The translations under genes were made by a program, and so were the position numbers. Positions 15,845 through 25,249 of a DNA stretch of 64,000 nt are shown in pieces. Each line of letters begins with the position of its first letter. Within the stretch, counting starts at the first letter, position 1. The notes beneath the pieces were generated by a model that searched no databases, had not been told where the DNA came from, and worked only from the letters and a program-made list of their open reading frames with translations. This DNA comes from Hyphomicrobium sp. ghe19 (GTDB taxonomy: Bacteria > Pseudomonadota > Alphaproteobacteria > Rhizobiales > Hyphomicrobiaceae), in contig NZ_LR743509.1 in assembly GCF_902712875.1 (NCBI RefSeq), forward strand, positions 558,001 to 622,000. The letters run 5' to 3'.

Positions 15845-17290
15845 TTAGACCTCTTCAGCGATCGGTGCGCCGGATTCGTCGACGAAGGCGATGCGGATCA
15901 TGTTCGTTGCGCCGGGGCTTCCGAGCGGAATACCTGCCGTGATGAGGATGCCTTCGCGGGCTTTGACGAGACCTTCCTCGAACGCGATGCGGCAGGCTTT
16001 CCTGACCATGTGCGAAAGATTCTCCGGATCGCCGGTCAGGATCGTGTGCACGCCCCAGACGAGGGCCAAGCGCCGCGCGGTCGACTCGATCGGCGTTAGG
16101 CCGATGACCGGAATGCCCGGGCGTTCGCGCGTTACGCGGAGAACCGTCGAGCCGGTCGCCGTATAGCAAACGATCGCGCCGAGGCGGACTGTATCGGCGA
16201 TGGCGGACGCGGCGGCGGCAATCGCGTCGGCGCCCGTCGGCTGCGGCTCCGTCTGCGTTGCGTAGAGCATAGGCTCGTAAACCGGATCGTGCTCAACCTC
16301 GACGGCGATCTTGTCCATCATCTGGATGGCTTCGACGGGATATTGGCCAACGGCGCTTTCCGCCGAAAGCATGATCGCGTCGGCCCCGTCGAACACGGCG
16401 GTTGCGACGTCTGAGACTTCCGCGCGCGTCGGCATGGGGGAGGAGATCATGCTTTCGAGCATCTGCGTCGCGATGATGACGGGCTTGCCGGCTGCCCGTG
16501 ACAGACGCGTAATCCGCTTCTGAATGCCTGGAACTTTCTCGACGGGCATCTCGACGCCGAGATCGCCGCGCGCGACCATGATGGCATCCGATGCCGCGAT
16601 GACTTCCTCGAGGTCGGCGACGGCTGAGGGCTTTTCGATTTTGGACAGGATGGCGGCACGGGTGCCGATCATTTTCCTGACGTCGTGGACGTCTTCGGCG
16701 CGCTGGACGAACGACAGTGCAACCCAATCGACGCCGAGCTTCAGCGCGTGCGCGAGGTCGGCCTTATCTTTCTCTGTGAGCGGACTGATCCGCAGCAGCG
16801 TATCGGGCATCGAGATGCCCTTGCGGCTTGCCAGCATTCCGCCAGTCAGGACTTCGGCTTTGATCTGTACAGGCGTCGTTTCGACGACGCGCATTTTCAG
16901 CTTGCCGTCGTCGAGAACGAGCATGTGGCCGGGCTGGATCGCCTCGAATATCTGAGCGTGGGGCAGATGAACGCGCTCTTCGGTTCCGAGCGTCTCGTCG
17001 CGATCAAACTTGAAGATCGATTTCGTCGCGACGTTCACACGGCCGGTCTCGAAATTGCCGATGCGGAATTTAGGGCCCTGGAGATCGGCGAGAATGCCGA
17101 TCGGGTGGCGATGGCGCGCGGCGCAGGCACGGACGGCATTGTAAAGCGTCTTGGAGCCATCATGCGTGGAGTGGCTCATGTTAATGCGGAAAACGTCGAC
17201 GCCCGCAAGAAAGAGCCGCTCGATCATTTCCGGTGCAGCAGACGCGGGTCCTAGCGTCGCTACAATCTTGACCCGCCTATTACGTCTCAT
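15845..17290 (-). CDS. pyk: Pyruvate kinase
   Basis: A 481-residue glycolytic enzyme converting phosphoenolpyruvate and ADP to pyruvate and ATP. Visible features are KIVATLGPAS at the N-terminus, INMSHSTHDG, the substrate/metal region ILSKIEKPSAV...IMVARGDLGVEMP, and the signature ATQMLESMI...PTRAEVSDVA. The C-terminal regulatory domain contains TATGSTVLRVTRERP. The ATG overlaps the stop of the DUF1036 gene as ATGA, indicating translational coupling. Gene order DUF1036-pyk is conserved in Rhizobiales. No defects are seen. Confidence 0.97.
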   Translation of the reverse strand: MRRNRRVKIVATLGPASAAPEMIERLFLAGVDVFRINMSHSTHDGSKTLYNAVRACAARHRHPIGILADLQGPKFRIGNFETGRVNVATKSIFKFDRDETLGTEERVHLPHAQIFEAIQPGHMLVLDDGKLKMRVVETTPVQIKAEVLTGGMLASRKGISMPDTLLRISPLTEKDKADLAHALKLGVDWVALSFVQRAEDVHDVRKMIGTRAAILSKIEKPSAVADLEEVIAASDAIMVARGDLGVEMPVEKVPGIQKRITRLSRAAGKPVIIATQMLESMISSPMPTRAEVSDVATAVFDGADAIMLSAESAVGQYPVEAIQMMDKIAVEVEHDPVYEPMLYATQTEPQPTGADAIAAAASAIADTVRLGAIVCYTATGSTVLRVTRERPGIPVIGLTPIESTARRLALVWGVHTILTGDPENLSHMVRKACRIAFEEGLVKAREGILITAGIPLGSPGATNMIRIAFVDESGAPIAEEV

Positions 17291-17733
17291 TTGTCTGCTT
17301 TTCCTTGCCCGGGATCAGTGAGGCGGATGGTCCACTCTTTTGCTTCGCCGGTATCGACTTCAAAAAAACCCGTGCGCTTATATCCGCGTTTCGCGCAATC
17401 CTGAACACCCCTGATGGCGAAGGATTTTTCAGTCGTGCACATATCGTTCTTGCCGCCCCATTCGCCACCGCGATCGTAGTCAACGGCGTGCACATAAATG
17501 AAGCGGCTCGGAAGCGCGCCTTTCAGAAGAGTTTCGCAGGTCTGCGAGGCTATGTTCCACCAGCCCTCCGTCGCCCAGCCCGACGTGTCCTGATAGCCGA
17601 TTGCGACGCCGACCCGGCTTGACGTGGCGTTGCATAGCTTCAGGTCGGCGTGAGCGGCCGTCGCATAGAGGCAAAAGCCCAATGAAAGCGCAAAGTTCCG
17701 TCGGAGAGTGCGCATGCGGAAGCGGAATGGCAC
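17287..17733 (-). CDS. DUF1036 exported protein
   Basis: A 148-residue protein with a signal peptide (cleavage after TAAHA) and a DUF1036 domain (DLKLCNATSSRVGVAIGYQD; EGWWNIASQTCETLL; CTTEKSFAIRGVQDCAKRGYKRTGFFEVDTG). Four or more Cys could form periplasmic disulphides. A GTG start at 17733 follows GGAGG at 7 bases. It overlaps pyk by 4 bases, so both are one operon. The function of DUF1036 is unknown; the link with pyk recurs across alphaproteobacteria. Confidence 0.9.
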   Translation of the reverse strand: MPFRFRMRTLRRNFALSLGFCLYATAAHADLKLCNATSSRVGVAIGYQDTSGWATEGWWNIASQTCETLLKGALPSRFIYVHAVDYDRGGEWGGKNDMCTTEKSFAIRGVQDCAKRGYKRTGFFEVDTGEAKEWTIRLTDPGQGKADK

Positions 17734-17804
17734 GTCAGAGCCTCCGGTCTCGAAGGGGAGAATTCCGGTCGTAAATCCAGTCCGTCGCCGATGTCATTCG
17801 CAAT

Positions 17805-19103
17805 TTACGGGTCAATAAGGATAACCCGGAAATCGTTGACGTTCGTTTGGGTGGGGCCGCAAAGAATAAGGTCGCCGAGCGGACGGAAAAATCCGGTCGA
17901 GTCGTTGTTCGCCAGGAACTTGGCGGCATTGAGATTGGCGGCCTCCGCGCGCTTCAGCGTATCGGGGAAGACCATTGCGCCCGCCGGGTCGCCGGCGTTG
18001 CCGCCGCCGCCGTCGATGCCGTCGGTATCGCCGGCAAGACCTGCAATTCCCGTCGCGCCATCGAGCGCCAAAGCGAGGCCTAGGGCGTATTCCTGATTCG
18101 GGCCGCCCGAGCCGTCGCCGCGGACGGTCACGGTCAACTCGCCGCCCGACATGATCGCGACCTTCTCTCCCCTGCGCTTGGCTTCGAGCGCCATTTCAGC
18201 ATGTGCGCGTGCAACGTCGCGCGCTTCGCCTTCGAGGTCGTCGCCGAGCGATACGACGCGATAGCCGAGTTTGCGGGCGATTGCCGCTGCCGCTTCGATC
18301 GAAGCTCTCGGAGCCGCGACGATCTCGTATGTCGAATTCGCGAGCTTCGGGTCGCCGGCTTTCAACGTTTCATTCGCGGGGTCCGCGAGGGCCTTCGCGA
18401 TTTCGGGCGACGGCGTGATTTTCCATTTTTCGAGGACGGCGCGCGCATCGGCGAGGGTCGAGCGGTCGGCGACCGTCGGCCCGGAACCGATTTCGTCGGG
18501 ATTGTCGCCCGGCACATCGGAAATCGCGAGGGTCAGAAGACGCGCCGGATAAACGGCGGCTGCGAGCTTGCCGCCTTTGACTTCGGACAGATGCTTGCGA
18601 ACGCAATTCATCTCCGAGATCGGCGCGCCGGATTTGAGAAGCTGTTTGGTCAGAGCCTGCTTCGCTTCGAAGCTGACGCCCTGGACGGGGGCCGACCAGA
18701 TGGCGGATGCGCCGCCCGACAGCAAGCAGAGCACGAGATCGTTGGGGCCGGCGCTTTTGGCAAGCGCGATGGCGCGTTCGGCGCCGACGATCGAATTCGC
18801 ATCGGGGACCGGGTGGCCCGCTTCCAGGATCTTGATGATGCCGGTCGGGAGGCCAAAGCCGTGCCGGGTCGAAATGAGGCCGGAGATCTTATTGTCATGT
18901 CCGGTTGCGATGTAGTGCGCTTCCGCGGCGACGGCCATCGCGGCCGAGCCCTTACCGGCGCCGATGACGATAATTCGGCCACCCTTCGGCACCGGCGGAA
19001 GGTGAGCCGGCAGGCAGACCGAGGGGTGAGCTGTCCGATGCGCGGCTTCGAACAGCGTGCTCAAAGTTTCACGAACGCCGCCGTTCGACCCGTCATTCAT
19101 CAT
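17805..19103 (-). CDS. gckA: Glycerate 2-kinase, MOFRL family
   Basis: A 432-residue enzyme phosphorylating D-glycerate to 2-phosphoglycerate. Both domains are present: the N-terminal half with VIGAGKGSAAMA and CLLSGGASAIWSAP, and SDVPGDNPDEIGSGPTVAD; the C-terminal MOFRL domain with MSGGELTVTVRGDGSGGPNQEYALG and GDTDGIDGGGG. The start ATG at 19103 gives the usual family length; longer readings add an unsupported N-terminus. In Hyphomicrobium this enzyme feeds serine-cycle glycerate into lower glycolysis. Its position near pyk, which acts two steps later, fits that route. Hydroxypyruvate/tartronate metabolism is an alternative. Confidence 0.88.
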   Translation of the reverse strand: MMNDGSNGGVRETLSTLFEAAHRTAHPSVCLPAHLPPVPKGGRIIVIGAGKGSAAMAVAAEAHYIATGHDNKISGLISTRHGFGLPTGIIKILEAGHPVPDANSIVGAERAIALAKSAGPNDLVLCLLSGGASAIWSAPVQGVSFEAKQALTKQLLKSGAPISEMNCVRKHLSEVKGGKLAAAVYPARLLTLAISDVPGDNPDEIGSGPTVADRSTLADARAVLEKWKITPSPEIAKALADPANETLKAGDPKLANSTYEIVAAPRASIEAAAAIARKLGYRVVSLGDDLEGEARDVARAHAEMALEAKRRGEKVAIMSGGELTVTVRGDGSGGPNQEYALGLALALDGATGIAGLAGDTDGIDGGGGNAGDPAGAMVFPDTLKRAEAANLNAAKFLANNDSTGFFRPLGDLILCGPTQTNVNDFRVILIDP

Positions 19104-19311
19104 ATTGCCCTGGCCGGTTCCTGGTTGTTTTGTGATTGTTGGTCTTGGTTTGCGCAAACGCCCGACGCGCGTCAAGGCATCAGAGGCCGCAGCCAGACTT
19201 CGGGTTTGACTGGGGGGGCTGGCAGGGGACAGAGGAGGGCTTCCGGATGGCTGGCGCGGTGCTTATGTCGTAATGGCCTTGTTAGGCAGCCGGAGAAGCG
19301 AGGAGCTCAAT

Positions 19312-19620
19312 ATGAAAACATTCGATCCACAGACGACGATCGAGCTCGAGGCAGCGGTATTTCGGCGCCTGGTTGAGCATTTGCAGTCGCGCACGGACGT
19401 TCAGAACATCGATATGATGAATTTGGCCGGGTTCTGCAGGAATTGCCTGTCGACCTGGATGTCGAATGCGGCCGAAGCCAAGGGGCTTGAGCTTTCCAAG
19501 GACGATGCCCGCGAGATCGTCTACGGCATGCCATTCAAGGAGTGGAAAGCCAAATATCAGACCGATGCGCCCGCCGAGAAGCGGACGGCCTTCGAGCAGA
19601 ACAGGCCACGGGATCATTAG
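19312..19620 (+). CDS. DUF1244 family protein
   Basis: A 102-residue cytoplasmic protein. The DUF1244 signature is clear: FRRLVEHLQSRTDVQNIDMM, LAGFCRNCLSTWM and AREIVYGMPFKEWK. The FCRNC pair of cysteines suggests metal or redox chemistry, but no function is established to my knowledge. AGGAG lies six bases before the ATG at 19312. It lies between the divergent glycerate kinase and gapR, a conserved alphaproteobacterial neighbourhood. Confidence 0.9.
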   Translation: MKTFDPQTTIELEAAVFRRLVEHLQSRTDVQNIDMMNLAGFCRNCLSTWMSNAAEAKGLELSKDDAREIVYGMPFKEWKAKYQTDAPAEKRTAFEQNRPRDH

Positions 19621-19845
19621 GCTTTTTGGTTTCGCGCCGGCGACAGTTTTAGTTTGGCGCCGGCGACACGCGTTCCGCGCGCCGGCCGTCGGCGCGGGCT
19701 GGGATCAAGTGAGTCGCGCCGCGACATATACAACGTCAAGTCCTCGGCTCGATATTATCCCTTGGGATAGCCGTGCTCGTCGCCTTGCTGCGGAGAGGCT
19801 CCGCCGATAGCGTCGGCCGGCACTTGATATCAGTAGGGAGCCTTC

Positions 19846-20139
19846 ATGAGCACGCTTCAAGCCTCGGCGCAAAACCAGCTGCGCCAGTTCGTCGAGCAAA
19901 TCGAACGCTTGGAAGAGGAAAAGAAGCAGCTCGCGAGCGACATTCGCGACAAGTACACCGAGGCGAAATCTGTCGGCTTCGACGTCAAGGCACTGCGCCA
20001 GATCGTGCGGCTTCGCAAAAAGTCGAACGAGGAGCGGCAGGAAGAAGAAAGCATTCTGGAAGTCTACATGCATGCGCTCGGCATGCTCGATACGGTTCCC
20101 GACACCTCTGTCGTCGATAAGATGATGGCTGCCGAGTAG
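19846..20139 (+). CDS. gapR: Nucleoid-associated protein GapR (DUF2312/UPF0335)
   Basis: A 97-residue, highly charged helical protein. RQFVEQIERLEEEKKQLASD and IRDKYTEAKSVGFDVKALRQIVRLRKK are the GapR coiled coil and DNA-binding region. In Caulobacter it binds overtwisted AT-rich DNA ahead of replication and transcription and is needed for normal chromosome replication. It is complete, in single-gene context, with DUF1244 220 bases upstream on the same strand. I see no CtrA-type boxes in front of it. Confidence 0.94.
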   Translation: MSTLQASAQNQLRQFVEQIERLEEEKKQLASDIRDKYTEAKSVGFDVKALRQIVRLRKKSNEERQEEESILEVYMHALGMLDTVPDTSVVDKMMAAE

Positions 20140-20417
20140 GCACCTGCCTCGTGCTTGCGGCGCGTTTGCTCACGTGCCGTTCGGGGCCGCTCTGGGTGGA
20201 ACTTAATCGGTCACGCCAGCTACAACCTGAAAACAGCACCGCCCCATCCCCATTCGGCGCTGGGGGCTGGGACGGTGCTGGCGATGACGGCCTCGCGGCA
20301 GTCGTCTATCCGCGCGCGGAAAAGTGATATCGATTCCACGCGTCCGATTATTCACGGTACCGCGCGACTATGATAAGGACAAATCGTGATTTCTTGTCCT
20401 GCACATTAGTCTAGCTG

Positions 20418-21347
20418 ATGACCCATGTTACTCTGAAGCAGCTCCGGTATTTCGATGCTCTCGCGCGCGAGCAGCATTTCGGTCGCGCGGCCGATGCTTG
20501 CGCGGTGACCCAGCCGGCGCTCTCCATGCAAATCCAGGATCTCGAGGCGTCTCTCGGGATCGCGCTCGTCGAGCGCACGCGCAGCGGCATCAAGCTGACC
20601 CCGAAGGGCGAGGAAATCGCCATTCGCGCGCAGCGGCTGCTCAACGATGTGCGCAATCTCATCGATTATGCCCATCACGCCGGCGGCATTCTCTCCGGCA
20701 CGCTTCGGCTCGGCGTTATTCCTTCGGTCGCGCCCTATCTGCTGCCGCCGCTGCTGCCACTTCTCAAGGCCAAGTATCCGGACCTCGAGCTCCATGTTCG
20801 CGAGACGCAAACGCAGCCTCTGACGGACGAACTTGTCGAGGGGAAGCTCGACGTTCTGCTTCTCGCGCTTCCGATAAAGAATCCCGACATCGAAACACTG
20901 TCGATTTTCGAAGACAGGTTTTTGCTGGCTCTGCCGAAGACGCGGAAGCTCTCGGGGCGCGTTCGCGCGACGAAGGAAATGGTCGAGCACGATCGTCTGC
21001 TTCTGCTGGAAGAGGGGCATTGCCTGCGCGATCAGGCGCTCACCTATTGCAGTCTGCAACAGGTCGACGACGTCAATACGTTCGGTGCGTCCAGCCTGTC
21101 GACCATCGTCGAGATGGTATCGGCAGGATTCGGGATCACGTTGCTTCCTGAAATCTGCCTCGGCGTGGAAGGCCGGAGCCGGGAGATCAAGATCATCCGC
21201 TTCGTCGACCCCGAGCCGTCGCGATCCATCGGGCTCGCATGGCGGCGTTCCAGTCCGCGGCGCGACGATTTTCTGGCGCTGGGAAAGCTTGTGGGTGAAG
21301 CGGGTCAGCTCTCCTTGAAGCGTGGCGCCTCTGCAGTCCAGGTCTGA
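20418..21347 (+). CDS. oxyR: LysR-family peroxide sensor OxyR
   Basis: A 309-residue regulator with an N-terminal helix-turn-helix (LKQLRYFDALAREQHFGRAA, TQPALSMQIQDLE) and a LysR substrate domain. The segment LLLEEGHCLRDQAL carries Cys202 and is followed by Cys211, nine residues apart, exactly the spacing of the redox pair C199/C208 in E. coli OxyR. Thus direct hydrogen peroxide sensing is well supported. No catalase or peroxiredoxin gene is adjacent, so its targets are elsewhere. The ATG has only a weak ribosome-binding site (GTCTAGCTG). Confidence 0.92.
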   Translation: MTHVTLKQLRYFDALAREQHFGRAADACAVTQPALSMQIQDLEASLGIALVERTRSGIKLTPKGEEIAIRAQRLLNDVRNLIDYAHHAGGILSGTLRLGVIPSVAPYLLPPLLPLLKAKYPDLELHVRETQTQPLTDELVEGKLDVLLLALPIKNPDIETLSIFEDRFLLALPKTRKLSGRVRATKEMVEHDRLLLLEEGHCLRDQALTYCSLQQVDDVNTFGASSLSTIVEMVSAGFGITLLPEICLGVEGRSREIKIIRFVDPEPSRSIGLAWRRSSPRRDDFLALGKLVGEAGQLSLKRGASAVQV

Positions 21348-21352
21348 TCGGG

Positions 21353-22912
21353 TCAGCGCGCGCTGGTTTGGACCGGCCTATTCTCGATACCGGCCGGCAT
21401 TCTGTTTTGCTCGATCTCCAGCAGGGCTTCGGCGTGCACGGCTTTGCCCTGGAATTGGTCGGACTTCGACGATTCCGCCAATTGCCGGCCGGGTCTGAAC
21501 TTCATCGGCACGATGCCGCCGACGTCATCTAGAACGTCGAGGGTCGCCGCGACGTCAGGCGCCTGCATTTCGGCGAGGAGCTGGTCGCGGGAAGCGGGTG
21601 TGTCGCTCAGCAGCGGCGCGAGCGGGAAGGGCCGATAATCGAGTTCGTCAGGGTGGTCGTCGTCGAATTGCGGGGCCTGCGCCCAGCCATTGCCGAGGCT
21701 TGCGGGGCGCATGTCCGTCGCAGTTCCGGCTGCGGGATCGAGGCTCGCGACACGCGCCGCTGGCGACGGCGCTGCGGGTTGACGGGTTTCAGCCAGCGCG
21801 ACGGCAGCCAGCGCCTTTTGGGGCCGGACTGCCGGGCGTGGTCCTTGGACGAGTTCAGGCACCGGCATGGTGGCTGCGGCCGTCACCAAGGCGTCGAGCT
21901 TGCCGCGATCCGCTTGCGAGGGCAGCGTGAAGCGTGACGAGCGATCGACGAGCTTCGGCGCGGACTTCAATTGGGGCTGCGGTCGAGCATCGGGTTCAAG
22001 CGAAGCAACTTGTGCCGGTGCAAACGGGCGCGGCGCAGTCAGGGCCGGATCGGGTTCGGTCGTCAGGTTGACGTTTCGGCGCAGCGAGCCGTCTGCCGTT
22101 TGGGCCGCGGGCCGTGAGGGCGCCCCGAGAGACGCGACGACATTCAGGCTCTTTTTCGGCGGGCTGATCCCGACCGATGCGACCATCGTTCTGGACGTGC
22201 CGGGCGTCCGGCGATCGTGGAAGAATTCGGCGACCTGAGTTGCGAGTTCGCTGTACTTGCTCTGGGCGGACTTGACGTCGCTCGGTGTGATAGGCCGGCC
22301 GTCGTCAGGGACATACTTTGAGCGGCCGTTCGGGAAGAGCAGGGCGAGTTCCTGGCGCGGCATGCGCGGCCACATGCGGACGTTTGCGGTATCGATGTGA
22401 ACGAACGGGATGCCTGACGTCGGGTAGTAGCCCACGCCGCCGCGTTCGCGGATCAATGCGGAGTAGCGCATCTTTTTCAGCGGAATGTCGGGGAACGTGA
22501 TGTCGATCGCCTTGCCGGTGATGTGCTGGCTCTGCTTGGCTTGGCCGCCGCGGGTATGGCGCAGCATTTCATTGGTGTCTGCGGAGCGGTAGCCGCAAAT
22601 AATATTTATGGGCTCCTTGGAGCCGAGTTCTTCGTGCATCTCCCACGCGATATCGAGCGTTGCGGGAGAGATCTCCTTGACCTCGTTCTTGCGCCAATCG
22701 CGCATGATCCAATTGATCTGCTTCAGGGCTTCCGGAATGTATTGGCCGTTACGCTTGTACGTGACGGTCAAGCGCTCCTGGGTGTGGATGTGAAAGAACG
22801 AGATCGTGCGTTCTTCGGGTTCGCCTGCCGCCGTCATCTTATCGGCGTGCAGAAACACGGACACAACAAGCGTCAACGAGCCCAAAACCAGGCCTGATCG
22901 GCGAAAGGCCAC
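21353..22912 (-). CDS. DUF882/YcbK-like M15-type peptidase with long Pro/Ala-rich tail
   Basis: A 519-residue exported protein. A GTG start at 22912 behind GGGACGGGGG gives a compact signal sequence (AFRRSGLVLGSLTLVVSVFLHA); the TTG at 22957 is less likely. Residues about 35-200 form the DUF882 (MepK/YcbK-type) domain: ICGYRSADTNEMLR, the zinc motif QHITGKAIDITFPD and GIPFVHIDTANVRMWPR. Such enzymes cut peptidoglycan cross-links. The remaining 300 residues are low-complexity and Pro/Ala/Arg-rich, without a recognised domain. An L,D-transpeptidase gene lies immediately upstream on the same strand, a functional pairing of cross-link maker and cutter. Confidence 0.87.
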   Translation of the reverse strand: MAFRRSGLVLGSLTLVVSVFLHADKMTAAGEPEERTISFFHIHTQERLTVTYKRNGQYIPEALKQINWIMRDWRKNEVKEISPATLDIAWEMHEELGSKEPINIICGYRSADTNEMLRHTRGGQAKQSQHITGKAIDITFPDIPLKKMRYSALIRERGGVGYYPTSGIPFVHIDTANVRMWPRMPRQELALLFPNGRSKYVPDDGRPITPSDVKSAQSKYSELATQVAEFFHDRRTPGTSRTMVASVGISPPKKSLNVVASLGAPSRPAAQTADGSLRRNVNLTTEPDPALTAPRPFAPAQVASLEPDARPQPQLKSAPKLVDRSSRFTLPSQADRGKLDALVTAAATMPVPELVQGPRPAVRPQKALAAVALAETRQPAAPSPAARVASLDPAAGTATDMRPASLGNGWAQAPQFDDDHPDELDYRPFPLAPLLSDTPASRDQLLAEMQAPDVAATLDVLDDVGGIVPMKFRPGRQLAESSKSDQFQGKAVHAEALLEIEQNRMPAGIENRPVQTSAR

Positions 22913-23080
22913 GAATTCCCCCGTCCCTACTAAATCCCCGAGCCCGACTGGGGCCAAAAATGCTCGGCCATTAACGGTTAATCCCGAACCGTTAAGAGGC
23001 GGTAACTATCCTGTTCGAACATTTAAAGGGTTGGAAGGGGCGATAAAAAGGCCGGAATGCTCAGGTCCGGACAAAGGAAA

Positions 23081-23105
23081 GCCGGCCGCTCTGGGACCGG
23101 CCGGC
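23081..23105 (-). terminator. Terminator of the L,D-transpeptidase gene
   Basis: GCCGGCC pairs with GGCCGGC around a CTCTGGGA-type loop, and reads into TTTCCTTTGT on the minus strand, 24 bases after the stop at 23129. Confidence 0.75.
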
Positions 23106-23128
23106 TGCGGAAGATCAGTTTGCGGAGG

Positions 23129-25249
23129 TTAAAACCCGCCCAAAACCTGCTTGAAGAAGTTGCCGAGGCCCGGGTCGTACTTCTTGCGGCCACGACTGTC
23201 GCGTTCGTCATAGCTGCCGAACAGCGAGCCGAAGCCGTCACCGCCCCAACCGTCACCCTGCGGAATATCTTCCGGAGAGACTTTCTTTTCGTCGGCTTTC
23301 ACGATCTGGTTCCAGCGGCCGGCTAGCGCCAGATTGATCCGCTTCTCGTGACCGTAGACGTCGCCAAAGGTCTGGACTTCGCCGCTGTCGTCGACCCAAG
23401 CCGTGAAATAGGTGACGTGCACGGGGATCGGGTGGTCGAGGCTGATTTCGTTTTCTTCAGGCCCCTTCGCGACCAGGTTCTGGACCATCGATTGGTCCCA
23501 GCCCTTGTCCTTGTCCAGGATGATTTCAGCAAGCTTCACGGGATTGCGGACGCGCATGCAGCCGTGGCTGAATGCACGCGTGCTTTCGTTGAAGAGGCTC
23601 TTGCTCGGCGTGTCGTGAAGATAGACGGCGTGCTTGTTCGGGAACAGGAACTTCACGACGCCGAGGGCATTTCCGCCGCCGGGAGGTTGATAGACATTGA
23701 AGTTGCGGATGTCGTTGCGATTCCAATCGACACTGTAGGGATCCATCTTGCGGCCGTTGCGCTCCATGACGAGGCCCTGACGGCGCAGCGGATCGCCGCC
23801 GGATCTGAGGCTCGGCAACAGCTCTTTGATCTTGATGGAATCCGGCACGCTCCAGCGCGGCTGGATGACGACGGTCCGCATCATTTCGGAGAAGATCGGC
23901 GATTGCGTATCGGGGCGGCCGGAAACGATGCGCTCCTCGTGGATGACCTCGCCGTCCGAAATCACGCGGACTTTGAACTCGGGAATGTTGACCATGATGT
24001 AGTATTTGCCGAGGTCGTCCGGCATCCAGCGCCACTCTTCCATGTTGGCGACAAGCTTCGCATCGCTGATGTCGTTGCCGGCATTCAGTGAGCGGCGCAG
24101 CGTTGCCGTTATCGAGGGATTGGCCGGCTGAATTCCCTTGCTTTCCTTGTAAGCCACGACTGCCGCGGCGAGCGCCTTATCGTAGTAGGTGTCGTCGGCA
24201 GGCTTGCCGTCGTCCGTGACGGTCGCGGCGGCGACCTTGAGGCGCTTATGGAGGATCGCGATCTGCGCGTTGCTGGTGCCGGGCTTCAGAATCGGGCCGT
24301 CCGGGATCTTCAATGCTTCTTCGGCTTTTGCGTTGGCGCGGAGTGCGAGCAGCTTTTCGCGCAGACGAATGAATTGCGGATGCTTCGGGTGAAGGGCGGT
24401 CAGATACGCACCCTTGTCTGGGACGGTCGCCAAACTATCGATAACGGTTCTGCGATCGAGAACTACCGGCTTCCGGTCGAGATACGTGCCGAGTTGTGAA
24501 GAGGGGTCCGTGATCCGGTCACCGCGTGCGTCGCGCGCGTATTCCATTGCCGCGAGCGACAGACGCGCCTCGGCGACGGTCAGATCGTCGAGATTGAATG
24601 CGCCGTCGGGGCCGGCTTTCAGATCGGCGATTTTGAAGTCCGCCGCGCGGAGGCCCCAGCTGTCAGCGTCTTTAAGGGTCGCGATGAGGTTTTTTGCGGC
24701 GTCGTTGTAACCGTTCTTGGTCACCCAGAGCGTCGAGCCCACGCGGGAATCGTAGAACTGGATCAGCACCTGGCGGTCCGCCTGGTCGGTGCCTGCCAGC
24801 GCCTTCTTGGCGTTGTCCTGCAGGTAGCGGGAAACGGGAAGATAGACGAGGTCGTTCGTGGGGACGATCGTGTGCGCGGCAGTGGTGCTCTCGTCCGCGG
24901 TGTGGGCGGGTGCAGCAGCATCAGCGGGCGCTGAAGGCGCTGCGCTTTGCTCGGGCGCAGCGGTGTTGGCTGGCGCGGCTTCAGTGGAAGCGGGTGCAGG
25001 TGCCGGCGCTTCATCTGCCTTGGCGGGTGCCGGTGGGGAAGGTGCAACCTCGGGTGTCACAGCAGGTGTCGGCTCGGGCCGCATCGCCGTTTGCGCTGCG
25101 TCGGACGTGCCGCCATCGGGTGCGGGGCCTGCAGTCGATGCGCGATCCGCTCCATCGGTTTGTGCAGTATCGGATTCAACAGCGAAGGCTGCAGATACCG
25201 AGCCGGTGGTCAGCATCAAACCGACCGCCAGAAGTGTCGCGACACGCAT
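23129..25249 (-). CDS. L,D-transpeptidase, YcbB/LdtD type
   Basis: A 706-residue periplasmic enzyme forming 3-3 peptidoglycan cross-links. It has a signal peptide (MRVATLLAVGLMLTTGSVSAAFA), an Ala/Pro/Glu-rich linker (about 30-120), a helical scaffold domain, a peptidoglycan-binding region and the YkuD catalytic domain. The active site is FSHGCMRVRNP with Cys near residue 564; YHDT-type substrate residues are seen as HAVYLHDTPSKSLF. The ATG at 25249 has AGAGGTGA upstream; longer readings have no support. L,D cross-links are dominant in Rhizobiales. The C-terminal 60 residues are Gly/Lys-rich. Confidence 0.92.
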   Translation of the reverse strand: MRVATLLAVGLMLTTGSVSAAFAVESDTAQTDGADRASTAGPAPDGGTSDAAQTAMRPEPTPAVTPEVAPSPPAPAKADEAPAPAPASTEAAPANTAAPEQSAAPSAPADAAAPAHTADESTTAAHTIVPTNDLVYLPVSRYLQDNAKKALAGTDQADRQVLIQFYDSRVGSTLWVTKNGYNDAAKNLIATLKDADSWGLRAADFKIADLKAGPDGAFNLDDLTVAEARLSLAAMEYARDARGDRITDPSSQLGTYLDRKPVVLDRRTVIDSLATVPDKGAYLTALHPKHPQFIRLREKLLALRANAKAEEALKIPDGPILKPGTSNAQIAILHKRLKVAAATVTDDGKPADDTYYDKALAAAVVAYKESKGIQPANPSITATLRRSLNAGNDISDAKLVANMEEWRWMPDDLGKYYIMVNIPEFKVRVISDGEVIHEERIVSGRPDTQSPIFSEMMRTVVIQPRWSVPDSIKIKELLPSLRSGGDPLRRQGLVMERNGRKMDPYSVDWNRNDIRNFNVYQPPGGGNALGVVKFLFPNKHAVYLHDTPSKSLFNESTRAFSHGCMRVRNPVKLAEIILDKDKGWDQSMVQNLVAKGPEENEISLDHPIPVHVTYFTAWVDDSGEVQTFGDVYGHEKRINLALAGRWNQIVKADEKKVSPEDIPQGDGWGGDGFGSLFGSYDERDSRGRKKYDPGLGNFFKQVLGGF

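Noticed and set aside
18201..19376. Plus-strand ORF of 391 codons
   Set aside because: It lies opposite the glycerate kinase gene, is Arg/Asp-rich without any motif, and runs into the DUF1244 region in a wrong frame.
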